Positions 18,025 through 25,556 of a stretch of 64,000 nt of DNA are shown here, piece after piece. Made by a program: the position numbers and the translations under genes. The number at the start of each line of letters is the position of its first letter. Position 1 is the stretch's first letter. The notes below the pieces were generated by a model. The model saw only the letters and a program-made list of their open reading frames with translations, did no database searches and had not been told where the DNA came from. Source of the stretch: Bacteroidales bacterium (lineage in GTDB: Bacteria > Bacteroidota > Bacteroidia > Bacteroidales > UBA932); contig JAFXVX010000015.1 of NCBI GenBank assembly GCA_017534745.1, forward strand, positions 62,001-126,000, in the 5' to 3' direction.

Positions 18025-19998
18025 TCAATTTTCCCCCTTCAAGGCCGCGAAGCACTCGTGGAATGAAGGGAAAGATTTAGAAACGCATCCCTCGTCGTCT
18101 ATGATGACGGGGGATTCTGCGTACAGGGAGGCAAGGCGCAGGGCCATCACCATCCTGTGGTCCCCGCAGGAGGAGAATTCGCCGCCGCGAAGCAGGCGTC
18201 CTGTGAGTATCCTTTCGGTGAGCCCGGTGCCGTGGATAGTCATCACGTCTTCTTCGATGTGGATGTCCACTCCCATTTTCCGCAGCATTTCTTCGATTGC
18301 CGCAGCCCTGTCGCTTTCCTTGTGACGGAGACGTTCGACGCCGGAAAGGGTGCTCCAGCCCTTGCAGAATGAGGCAAAAACCGCCACCACAGGGAACAGG
18401 TCCGGACAGTTGTTAAGGTCTGCGCTGAAGGCCTCTAGAGGGGAACGCTGCACGTGGATGGAGCCGTCTTCCAGAGTGGAAAGCGAGGCGCCTGCCTGAG
18501 CCAGGATGTCCATAATGGTGATGTCCGCCTGAAGCGATGAGGTGTCTAGCCCCTCGATGGTCACGTCGCCGCTGATTGCGCCGGCGGCGAGGAAGCAGGC
18601 CGCCCCGCTCCAGTCGCCTTCGATATCGAAAGCTGCCGCCTGGTAGGCCTGTCCGCCGTTAATTTTGAAGGTGATGCCGGTGCATAGACCCCAGTCACGG
18701 GTCTCTGCAAAGTCTTCGTCTCCCTCCATCTCGCAGGAGGCCCTTATCCCGAATTTTTTCATCACGTCGAGGGTGATGAAAAGATACGGAATACTCTTGG
18801 GATCAGTTACATACAGTGTCGAGCGCCCGTCGGTCAGGGGAAGTGCCATGAGTAGCCCGGAAATGAGCTGCGAGCCGCTCCGGCCATCTATTTCCGCCTT
18901 GCCGGGGATAATCGGTCCGCAGACGGTAAGGGGCAGGTAGCAGTCGTTCTTGCGCGCCCCGGTCCTTTCCGGCCTGAGGGTTACCCCGAAGGCGGCCATT
19001 ACGTCGTGGGCGCCGGCAAGCGGCCTCCCAAGGATGGTCTTCTCCCCGTCAATGCGGACCGGTTCGCCGCCCCGCGCAGCTACGAGCGGGATCAGCAGCC
19101 TGGTAAGCAGCCCCGATTCGCCGACGAAAAGCTCCCGTACCGGCGCGCTGCCTCCGGTAATGCGCAGCGTGCTTCCGTCGCGGACCACCTTTGCTCCAAG
19201 GGCTTCTGCCGCACTTATCGCCGCCTCGCTGTCATCACAGGGGGAGTAGCCGGAAAGGACGGACTCGCCGCCGGCGAGTGCCGCCGCCAGCACCGCCCTC
19301 TGTGCGAAGCTCTTCGATGAGGGCATCCTAAGCGTGACGGGAGACAGGGGCTTTACTTTCGAGGGGCCGTAAACCGCCTCCTCCATCTCCCTGAACGGCC
19401 ACTGCCCGGGCGCCGCCGCTTCGCTTTCTGAAAGCGCCGTATATGTAAACGGCGCGCCGAGGGCGAGGCACTCGAGCCTCGAACGCCTGCCCTCAGGCCC
19501 CATCGCAAATGCAATCAGCTTTCCTTCAGGGGCTTTATCATACAGACTGAACAAAGTCTCGATGTCGCTTTCCGTGGCGGCCGTCGTGACTATTTTCACG
19601 AAGTCCGCTCCTCCGGCGAAGGCTTCCTTAAGAATCCCTTCGAGCCGCGCCGCCGTCGGAGTCCCCTTGACCTCGTGGAAGGAGACGATCATTCTCGTGC
19701 CCCACTCCTCGCAGGCGCTCCTTATCACCCTGCGAGATTTGGCCGGGGCTTCCATTTCCACGTCGGCGAAAGCGGCCCCGGAGGCCACTGCGCGGAGAAT
19801 TTTTCTCTCTGCGGCCGGGTCGGCGGCAAAACGGCAGGTGGCGATAAGCGGAACGTCTGTGGAGGAAAAAATCTCCTCGATGTCCTCCTCGGAGAGAGGG
19901 CAGAGATCGAGCCGGATTTCAGCCATTCCGATCTCTTCCCCTTCGAGAATGGAGAGTATTTCTTCCCGTTTTTTACCTTTAAGGGTGGTGGCGATCAT
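18025..19998 (-). CDS. aroDA: fused 3-dehydroquinate dehydratase (type I) - EPSP synthase
   Basis: A 657-residue bifunctional enzyme of the shikimate pathway. Residues 1-210 are type I dehydroquinase: Glu27 and Arg29 (EIRLD), His108 (VSFHEVKG), Schiff-base Lys135 (DFVKIVTTA) and APGQ near 197. Residues 218-657 are EPSP synthase: SSKS with Lys229, GDWSGAACFL, the Asp of SLQADI, RHKESDR, GDHRM and a C-terminal lysine in VSKSFP. Both active sites look intact. The frame is open 24 codons further upstream, but the -7 box at 20060-20067 would place the transcript start downstream of that, so the ATG at 19998 is chosen. Confidence 0.9.
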   Translation of the reverse strand: MIATTLKGKKREEILSILEGEEIGMAEIRLDLCPLSEEDIEEIFSSTDVPLIATCRFAADPAAERKILRAVASGAAFADVEMEAPAKSRRVIRSACEEWGTRMIVSFHEVKGTPTAARLEGILKEAFAGGADFVKIVTTAATESDIETLFSLYDKAPEGKLIAFAMGPEGRRSRLECLALGAPFTYTALSESEAAAPGQWPFREMEEAVYGPSKVKPLSPVTLRMPSSKSFAQRAVLAAALAGGESVLSGYSPCDDSEAAISAAEALGAKVVRDGSTLRITGGSAPVRELFVGESGLLTRLLIPLVAARGGEPVRIDGEKTILGRPLAGAHDVMAAFGVTLRPERTGARKNDCYLPLTVCGPIIPGKAEIDGRSGSQLISGLLMALPLTDGRSTLYVTDPKSIPYLFITLDVMKKFGIRASCEMEGDEDFAETRDWGLCTGITFKINGGQAYQAAAFDIEGDWSGAACFLAAGAISGDVTIEGLDTSSLQADITIMDILAQAGASLSTLEDGSIHVQRSPLEAFSADLNNCPDLFPVVAVFASFCKGWSTLSGVERLRHKESDRAAAIEEMLRKMGVDIHIEEDVMTIHGTGLTERILTGRLLRGGEFSSCGDHRMVMALRLASLYAESPVIIDDEGCVSKSFPSFHECFAALKGEN

Positions 19999-20059
19999 GT
20001 CCTTTTTTCTGTGCTTGGTACGGATTTTGTCCGATGGCGTCCGGTTCATCCGGACCGGG

Positions 20060-20067
20060 CAAAGATA
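20060..20067 (-). promoter_or_regulatory. promoter -7 box of aroDA
   Basis: On the minus strand TATCTTTG fits TAnnTTTG exactly. It implies a start of transcription near 20055 and a leader of about 55-60 bases before the ATG at 19998. It stands back to back with the promoter of the exported-protein operon. Confidence 0.65.
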
Positions 20068-20087
20068 CAAAAAAACGCATCTTTCCG

Positions 20088-20118
20088 TTTGATATGATAT
20101 TATAAATTATTAACTTTG
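20088..20118 (+). promoter_or_regulatory. promoter of the six-gene exported-protein operon
   Basis: TTTG at 20088-20091 and TAACTTTG at 20111-20118 are separated by 19 bases, an excellent match to the Bacteroidetes -33/-7 promoter. The leader to the ATG at 20185 is about 60 bases and contains CCTTTGCGAGG and GGCCCCTTACGGCC, a possible short hairpin. Confidence 0.75.
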
Positions 20119-20184
20119 ACCTTTGCGAGGCCCCTTACGGCCTGGCAAAGACCATAAACGACAACAATTCTAAACACCAACATT

Positions 20185-20670
20185 ATGAAGAAAATCTTAC
20201 TTTTCGTCCTTGCAGGTGTGACTGCCCTCACCCTTTCCGCAAAGGACAAGAAGGCGACCGCGGCCGCCGACGCTTTCCACTACGACGTAGAGTACGTCAA
20301 GACCACCGGTGACGGTATCGCCCAGGTCAAGGTCGGTTCCTACGCCAAGAAAGCCAATGTTGCCACCTCCGAGATCCGCAAGGACGCTGTCCACGCCGTG
20401 ATCTTCAAGGGCTACGCCGGCACAGGTGCCGGTTTCCGCCCCCTCGCCAAGGACCCCGACGTCCAGTTCACCAAAGCTGATTTCTTCAACCAGTTCTTCG
20501 GCGGCAACGACTGGGAGCGCTACGTCTCCGACGTCCAGACCGGCAGCATGGAAGCCATGAAGGTCGGCAAGGAGTACAAAGTCTCCGCGACGGTCTCCGT
20601 CAACGTCAAGCTTCTCCGCCAGCACCTTGAGAAAGCCGGCGTCATCCGCGGCCTCGCTTCAGGATTTTAA
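20185..20670 (+). CDS. small exported protein, distantly LPP20-like
   Basis: A 161-residue protein with a signal peptide (MKKILLFVLAGVTALTLSA). After KTTGDGIAQVKVGSYAKKAN comes a helix with EIRKDAVHAVIFKG, and the end is a strand-helix segment VSVNVKLLRQHLEKAGVI. This layout resembles LPP20-type lipoproteins and is repeated in the lipoprotein three genes on (21580-22053), suggesting a shared origin. There is no lipobox. It is the first gene of a six-gene operon of exported proteins. The function is unknown. Confidence 0.72.
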   Translation: MKKILLFVLAGVTALTLSAKDKKATAAADAFHYDVEYVKTTGDGIAQVKVGSYAKKANVATSEIRKDAVHAVIFKGYAGTGAGFRPLAKDPDVQFTKADFFNQFFGGNDWERYVSDVQTGSMEAMKVGKEYKVSATVSVNVKLLRQHLEKAGVIRGLASGF

Positions 20671-20682
20671 TCTTCAGGCCCG

Positions 20683-21564
20683 ATGAAAAAGCTTCTCATA
20701 GCCCTTCTCCTCCTCATCCCCGTCCTTTCGTTCGGGCAGGAGGGCTGGACCGTTCTTCTCCTTAAGAACGGCAACAAGGTCGAAGGCAACGTAGTCGCCT
20801 CCGACGACTACAAAGTCACTATCGAGACGGCTAACGGCCAGACCCTCACCTACAACCGCACCGAGATCAACCGCATGGACAAAGGTGTCCCCCAGAATCC
20901 TGACGCCCCGAAGTCCCCGTATAAGGACTTCACAGGCGTCAAGTCCGGTTTCTGGTGGGGTGCCGGCATCTCCGTCGGTGTTGGTATCCCGTATCAGGAT
21001 CCCCTGAAGGCCTGCGCGCCGATCGAGGCTGATTTCGCCCTCGGCTACAGGCTCAACGAGTTCTTCCAGATCGGTGTCGGCTTCGGTTACCGCTACTACA
21101 TCAAGGGCGAGAACTACAAGTATCGCGACAAGGATATGTACAGCGGCTTCAAGAACATGTCGCTTCCGCTGTTCGGTACCGTCAGCGGTTCGATGATGCC
21201 CGGCCGCAGCCGCAACGTCGTTCCCTGCTGGGAAGTTGAAGGCGGTTATGCTTTCGGTGAAGGATACAAGGTGGGCGGCTTCTTCTCTCCGTCCATCGGT
21301 CTGAAGTTCGGTCCCCTTGAGCGTCACCACTTTGTGCTGACCCTCGGCTACCTCCTCCAGGACACTTATATCCATCATAAGCCCGCCGAGGTAGCAAATG
21401 GCAGCGGTGAAAATAACAACAGCATCATTCTTCCCGCTCCGCGTCCCAGGACCGCGACCGCTCCTTCCCGCGAGCCGGTAAATTACCGCGAGCCGGAGCC
21501 TCCGGATCCCTTCGCAAGGGGCTTCCTCCACGGCCTTCGTCTCCGTTTCTGCTACGAATTCTAA
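20683..21564 (+). CDS. exported protein, probable outer-membrane beta-barrel
   Basis: A 293-residue protein with a signal peptide (MKKLLIALLLLIPVLSFGQ). Residues about 22-65 (VLLLKNGNKVEGNVVASDDY) form a small SH3-like region. From about residue 85 the sequence alternates aromatic and small residues (GFWWGAGISVGVGI; FQIGVGFGYRYYI) and it ends RLRFCYEF with a terminal aromatic residue, as expected of an eight-stranded outer-membrane barrel. A Pro/Glu-rich stretch near residue 265 may be an external loop. It lies 12 bases after the previous gene. Confidence 0.72.
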   Translation: MKKLLIALLLLIPVLSFGQEGWTVLLLKNGNKVEGNVVASDDYKVTIETANGQTLTYNRTEINRMDKGVPQNPDAPKSPYKDFTGVKSGFWWGAGISVGVGIPYQDPLKACAPIEADFALGYRLNEFFQIGVGFGYRYYIKGENYKYRDKDMYSGFKNMSLPLFGTVSGSMMPGRSRNVVPCWEVEGGYAFGEGYKVGGFFSPSIGLKFGPLERHHFVLTLGYLLQDTYIHHKPAEVANGSGENNNSIILPAPRPRTATAPSREPVNYREPEPPDPFARGFLHGLRLRFCYEF

Positions 21565-21579
21565 AACCCAGTGAAAATA

Positions 21580-22053
21580 ATGAAAATCAGGTTTTTTGCA
21601 GTCCTTCTCGCCGTGCTCACCATCGTGAGCTGCGGCAAGAGGCAGGTATCCTCGTACTACGATGCGGGGACCCAATTCCTCAACACCGAGGCTGACGGTT
21701 CTATCACCGTCCGCGCCTCCGGTCAGGGCCGCAACGCCCAGGATGCTATCGAGCAGGCCTGGAAGAATGCGGTCAAGGACGTGATGCTCAAGGGCGTTGA
21801 AGTCCCCGGCAACACTTTCCTCTCCAAGCCCCTCATCACCGAGGTCAACGCCGAGGAGAAGTACTCTTCCTTTATCTATTCCTTCCTCGCCGACCAGGGC
21901 GAATACCTCAACTTCATCTCCACTGAAGACAAGAAGGTTGGCTCGACCGACAAGGCAAGGAACGACATTCAGGTCCGTCGCGTCGTGACGGTCCGTATCC
22001 TGCGCCAGCAGCTCAAAGAATACCTCATCCAGCAAAACATCATCAAACCCTAA
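21580..22053 (+). CDS. lipoprotein, distantly LPP20-like
   Basis: A 157-residue lipoprotein with lipobox LTIVSC near residue 18. A GTG three codons upstream (21571) is also possible, but the ATG at 21580 gives a better signal peptide. The mature part has TVRASGQGRNAQDAIEQAWK followed by NAVKDVMLKG, the kind of repeat seen in LPP20-type proteins, and ends VTVRILRQQLKEYLIQQNII. Both segments correspond to parts of the first operon gene (20185-20670). It was probably produced by duplication and stays in the same operon. Confidence 0.72.
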   Translation: MKIRFFAVLLAVLTIVSCGKRQVSSYYDAGTQFLNTEADGSITVRASGQGRNAQDAIEQAWKNAVKDVMLKGVEVPGNTFLSKPLITEVNAEEKYSSFIYSFLADQGEYLNFISTEDKKVGSTDKARNDIQVRRVVTVRILRQQLKEYLIQQNIIKP

Positions 22054-22056
22054 GCA

Positions 22057-23013
22057 ATGAAAAAACTCCTTCTTATCGCAGCTTCGCTCGTCCTCGTGGC
22101 GGCAACTGCCTTCGGACAGGCCAAAAAGCCTTCCCTTATGGTCATCCCCAGCAATCCCTGGTGCACCCAGAACGGCTATATGAACGAAATCGACGTCCAG
22201 GGACAGACCATCTTCTCCCCCGACTACGCCAGGGCCCTCAGCAACGATGCTGACCTCACCCTCGTCATCAGTAAGATAGGCGGCCTCATGGCTGACCGCG
22301 GTTTCCAGCTCAAGCAGCTCAAGGCCGCTTCTGACGCTATCAACCGTCGCGCCATGGAGAACGCGGCAATCCAGTCCAAGAGCGGCTCCGAGGTTCAGAG
22401 CAATGCTTACATGGAGATCCGCAACCAGGCCCGTGCCGACATCATCCTCGAGTTGACCTGGAAGGTCAACGAGATGGGTCCCAAGCGTTCCATCACCTAC
22501 ATCCTCGACGCTATCGACGCCTACACTTCGAAGCAGGTCGCTTCCGCTTCCGGCACCGGCGCTCCTTCGTTCACCGCTGAGGTTCCCGTCCTCCTCGAAG
22601 AGGCCGTCAACTCCCACATGGACGAGTTCTGCGACCGTCTCCAGAACCATTTCGACGACCTTCTCGAGAACGGCCGTGAAATGACCCTCAACATCAACGT
22701 CTTTGACGGCAACGACCTCGGCATCGACCTCGAGACCGAGTTTGACGGCAAGGAGCTCCGCGAGATCATCGAGGACTGGGTCTATGAGAACACGGTTTCC
22801 CACCGTTACAACCTCGCCGACGACTCCGAGCTCTACATGAAGTTCGAGGAAGTCCGTATGCCTATCTATGACGAGAAGGGCCGTCCCCTCGCCGCCAATG
22901 CCTTCGCAAGAGGCCTTGTCAAGCACCTCCAGGGCGCTCCTTACCTCATCGAGAGGTCCAAACTCATGAATAAGGGTCTCGGTGAGGCCCAGGTCATCAT
23001 TGGTGACAAATAA
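22057..23013 (+). CDS. exported protein resembling DUF6175
   Basis: A 318-residue protein with a signal peptide (MKKLLLIAASLVLVAATAFG). The start of the mature part, KKPSLMVIPSNPWCTQNGY, and the segment RADIILELTWKVNEMGP resemble the Bacteroidales family I know as DUF6175; the assignment is from memory and tentative. The region with YILDAIDAYTSKQVASASG is reminiscent of CsgG-type or LPP20-type periplasmic folds. It begins three bases after the lipoprotein gene. The function is unknown. Confidence 0.65.
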   Translation: MKKLLLIAASLVLVAATAFGQAKKPSLMVIPSNPWCTQNGYMNEIDVQGQTIFSPDYARALSNDADLTLVISKIGGLMADRGFQLKQLKAASDAINRRAMENAAIQSKSGSEVQSNAYMEIRNQARADIILELTWKVNEMGPKRSITYILDAIDAYTSKQVASASGTGAPSFTAEVPVLLEEAVNSHMDEFCDRLQNHFDDLLENGREMTLNINVFDGNDLGIDLETEFDGKELREIIEDWVYENTVSHRYNLADDSELYMKFEEVRMPIYDEKGRPLAANAFARGLVKHLQGAPYLIERSKLMNKGLGEAQVIIGDK

Positions 23014-23025
23014 TAACTGACAGCC

Positions 23026-23994
23026 ATGAAAGCACTTAGATTCATCCTTTGCGCCGTTGCGCTTTCCTTCGGCTTCAGCGCCCTCGCGCAGGAGCCCGCA
23101 CAGGAAGCCCCGAAGGTGCCTGTCGCCGTGGTTTTCCCCGAGCAGGTTCCCTACATCTCCTTCGAGGCCCAGGAAATCATCAAGAACAAGCTCTCCGCCG
23201 CCTGCGCCCGCAGCGGCATGGGTGCCACTGATGATTTTTGCCAGTTTATCCTCACTTCCGCCATCAGCATCACCGACAAGTATGTGAACCCCGGCAACCC
23301 TCCCAAATACTTTGAGAAGGGCGACCTCACAATCTATGTCGTCGATATCCTCGGCAAGAAGACTTTCGATTCGACCATCATCCCTATCCAGGGTGTAGGC
23401 AACAGCGAAGAGCAGGCCCACATCAAGGCCTTTAAGGCTCTTTCTCCCCAGAATCCGAACCTCACAAAGTTCCTCTCCGGCGCCAACACCAAGATAGTCA
23501 ACTACTACGAAGGCCAGATCGACAACATCATCACCCAGGCCCAGTCCCTCGCCAAGGTCTATAAGTACGACGAGGCCCTCTTCAAGCTCGGCCTTGTCCC
23601 TGAGGCCTGCCCGAGCTATTCGAGCAAGATTGTCCCTGCCGCCGCTGACATCTATCAGAAGTACATCGACGACCAGGCCAACCGCAACCTCGCCAAGGCA
23701 AAGGCCATCTGGATCGCCGGCCAGGATGCTTCCGCAGCCGCCGAGGCCGCCGAGTATCTCGCCGAGATCATGCCCGAGGCCAAGTGCTACCCCGAGTCCG
23801 TCGCTCTCAGCAAGGAGATTGCCGCCCGCGTAAAGGCCGACATCCAGTACTACCGCGATATAGAGGCCCGCGACAACGCCCAGCAGTACGACCTTGCAAA
23901 GAAGAAGATCAGCGCCTGGAGAGACGTGGGTGTCGCTTACGGCAACCACCAGAAGGCCAATGTCTATTACACCGCATGGCCCGTAAGGTACTAA
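23026..23994 (+). CDS. exported protein, unknown function
   Basis: A 322-residue protein with a signal peptide (MKALRFILCAVALSFGFSAL, cut near ALAQ). Residues about 30-140 look like a mixed alpha/beta domain (VPVAVVFPEQVPYISFEAQE). From about 150 onward it is helical with tetratricopeptide-like spacing (YEGQIDNIITQAQSLAKVYK; YDEALFKLGLVPEACPSYS). I do not recognise a family. It is the fifth gene of the operon. Confidence 0.68.
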   Translation: MKALRFILCAVALSFGFSALAQEPAQEAPKVPVAVVFPEQVPYISFEAQEIIKNKLSAACARSGMGATDDFCQFILTSAISITDKYVNPGNPPKYFEKGDLTIYVVDILGKKTFDSTIIPIQGVGNSEEQAHIKAFKALSPQNPNLTKFLSGANTKIVNYYEGQIDNIITQAQSLAKVYKYDEALFKLGLVPEACPSYSSKIVPAAADIYQKYIDDQANRNLAKAKAIWIAGQDASAAAEAAEYLAEIMPEAKCYPESVALSKEIAARVKADIQYYRDIEARDNAQQYDLAKKKISAWRDVGVAYGNHQKANVYYTAWPVRY

Positions 23995-24007
23995 AAGGAA
24001 CGATTGT

Positions 24008-25345
24008 ATGAAGAGAGTTATAGTTCTTCTGACCATGCTCCTTGTCGGAGCCGGTCTCTTCGCCCAGGACGCCAAGACGGGCAAGGATACCACCGGTGTC
24101 ATGCTCAAATACCGCCGTAGTTCCCTCTACAGCGTCATCATTGAGCACCCGACCTTCCCCTATGCGGCATCCATCGACTCCGCATTCTTCGCAATGCCGA
24201 TTCCCGACAAGTTCAACGACCACAACATTCAGCCGCGAGTAATCATCTCCAACGCGGCCAAGATGAAGAAGGGCGGCAAGAACAAGGAAGCCGGCAACAT
24301 GGCCGACATCGACGAGTTCATCGCGACCAACAAGATCCCGAGGGACATGATCGCCAAGTGGTTCGACCGCAACCCCGAGACAGGTGCATTCGACATGAAC
24401 CTTGTCCAGGATAGGGGCTTCTACGACGCTTCGGCGGCCGACATCTCCGCTGCTGAGGCCTCGACCCGCAACTTCGCCATCCTTGGCGATGCCGGCGAGG
24501 AGCTCATCGGCAAGACCTTCATGATCGTCAACGACATCACCTTTGTCGATAAGGGTGAGCAGTCCGCAAAGGCTGCCGGCGCCTTCCATGCACTCGGAAG
24601 TATTTTCGGTTCGGATGCATTGAAGGATGTAGGCACGCTCGTCAACGAGATCGACGGTTTCACGGTCAATATCACGACCTACCTCTACCGTCTCGTCTGG
24701 AACGACGAGGTGATGGGTACCTTCTACAAGATGTACTGGATCAGCGACGGCTACCTCGATGACGCCAAGAAGGCTGCATTTGAGAACAGCGACGTCTTCT
24801 CCCTCGACTACATCGGTGCAACTACGACCTCCGGCTCCATCACGACCTCCAAGAGCTTCTCCAAGCTCACCAAGGACCAGCAGATGCTGAAGGCCGTGAC
24901 CCGTGCCGTTGACAAGGCCATCGTTGAGCTCCAGAGGGCCTATGATGAGTTCAAGGTCAACGTCCCCATCGGCGCCATCAGCGCCGACGGCAAGACCGTT
25001 GAAGTCCCCATCGGCCTCAAGGAAGGTGTCAACGAGAAGTCACGTTACGACGTTCTCATGCCTTCCAAGGATCCCGACACCGGCAAGGTCAAGTACAAGA
25101 AAGTCGCCGAGCTCAAGCCCGTCAAGGGCAAGATCTGGGACAACCGTTTCGGTGCTCTTGAAGAAGCCGAGATGAGGGCCGCGGCCAAGGCCGCCGGCCA
25201 GGAGATCAAGGCTGAAGAAGGCGAAGATGGCGAGGGCAATGTCTTCCTCACCTCAACGACCTTCGACATCGTGATCGGTGCGAACGCCATCGTTCCCGGC
25301 TGCGTTGTCAAGGAGTCCACGATCAAGACCCAGAAGAAGAAATAA
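24008..25345 (+). CDS. exported protein, unknown function
   Basis: A 445-residue protein with a signal peptide (MKRVIVLLTMLLVGAGLFAQ). The mature part has an N-terminal segment KYRRSSLYSVIIEHPTFPYA, a helical centre with GEQSAKAAGAFHALGSIFG, and an acidic region near residue 400 (EIKAEEGEDGEGN). It ends with a strand-rich part and KTQKKK. No known catalytic motif is seen. It closes the six-gene operon and is followed 15 bases later by a perfect 13-bp stem that can end transcription. Confidence 0.68.
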   Translation: MKRVIVLLTMLLVGAGLFAQDAKTGKDTTGVMLKYRRSSLYSVIIEHPTFPYAASIDSAFFAMPIPDKFNDHNIQPRVIISNAAKMKKGGKNKEAGNMADIDEFIATNKIPRDMIAKWFDRNPETGAFDMNLVQDRGFYDASAADISAAEASTRNFAILGDAGEELIGKTFMIVNDITFVDKGEQSAKAAGAFHALGSIFGSDALKDVGTLVNEIDGFTVNITTYLYRLVWNDEVMGTFYKMYWISDGYLDDAKKAAFENSDVFSLDYIGATTTSGSITTSKSFSKLTKDQQMLKAVTRAVDKAIVELQRAYDEFKVNVPIGAISADGKTVEVPIGLKEGVNEKSRYDVLMPSKDPDTGKVKYKKVAELKPVKGKIWDNRFGALEEAEMRAAAKAAGQEIKAEEGEDGEGNVFLTSTTFDIVIGANAIVPGCVVKESTIKTQKKK

Positions 25346-25360
25346 TTCTCCTTTTTCGCT

Positions 25361-25393
25361 GGCGGCAAAGATAAATTCACTATCTTTGCCGCC
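25361..25393 (+). terminator. perfect 13-bp palindrome, terminator-like, with promoter boxes in both arms
   Basis: GGCGGCAAAGATA (25361-25373), a 7-base loop AATTCAC, and TATCTTTGCCGCC (25381-25393) form a perfect hairpin, followed by ACATTTT. It ends the exported-protein operon. The right arm contains TATCTTTG, the -7 box expected for the tRNA gene that follows, and the left arm holds the same box on the minus strand. Confidence 0.75.
25381..25388 (+). promoter_or_regulatory. promoter -7 box of the tRNA-Leu gene
   Basis: TATCTTTG fits TAnnTTTG exactly and lies 12 bases before the tRNA 5' end, so transcription would start about at the mature end or a few bases before it. It is embedded in the right arm of the terminator-like palindrome. 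Confidence 0.6.
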
Positions 25394-25400
25394 ACATTTT

Positions 25401-25485
25401 GCCCTGATGGCGGAATTGGTAGACGCGCTGGACTCAAAATCCAGTGGCCTTTAAAGCCGTGCGGGTTCGATTCCCGCTTGGGGCA
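25401..25485 (+). tRNA. tRNA-Leu (anticodon CAA)
   Basis: The acceptor stem GCCCTGA pairs with TTGGGGC (two wobble pairs). The anticodon arm CTGGA-CTCAAAA-TCCAG gives anticodon CAA, reading UUG. The long variable arm (TGGCCTTTAAAGCCGT) is typical of leucine tRNA, and the T arm is GCGGG-TTCGATT-CCCGC. The discriminator is A at 25485 and CCA is not encoded, so it must be added afterwards. Confidence 0.96.
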
Positions 25486-25491
25486 CGTGAA

Positions 25492-25530
25492 AAAGAGGTT
25501 AACTCACTTTTGAGTCAACCTCTTTCGTTT
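25492..25530 (+). terminator. terminator after tRNA-Leu
   Basis: AAAGAGGTTAACTCA (25492-25506) pairs with TGAGTCAACCTCTTT (25511-25525) with one mismatch around a CTTT loop, followed by CGTTT. It begins seven bases after the tRNA 3' end and probably defines the end of its precursor. Confidence 0.85.
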
Positions 25531-25531
25531 C

Positions 25532-25556
25532 AGTTGTCCGCTATTATCGGACAACT
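25532..25556 (-). terminator. hairpin after the BRO-family gene
   Basis: AGTTGTCCG (25532-25540) and CGGACAACT (25548-25556) form a perfect 9-bp stem with a 7-base loop. It lies directly after the stop codon of the minus-strand BRO gene and may end its transcript; the T-run is poor on either strand. Confidence 0.5.

Noticed and set aside
21571..21579. GTG start for the third gene of the exported-protein operon
   Set aside because: The ATG three codons later gives the same signal peptide with a commoner start codon.
20674..24108. A very long open frame (1144 codons) on the minus strand opposite the exported-protein operon
   Set aside because: It lies antisense to five genes with good signal peptides and operon spacing. 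Its translation is a low-quality mirror sequence rich in Val, Gly, Leu and Asp with no domain; GC-rich codon bias opens the opposite frame.
25401..25485. Integration site with duplicated tRNA 3' end
   Set aside because: I looked for a second copy of the T-arm and 3' end (TTCGATTCCCGCTTGGGGC) around the BRO gene and saw none.
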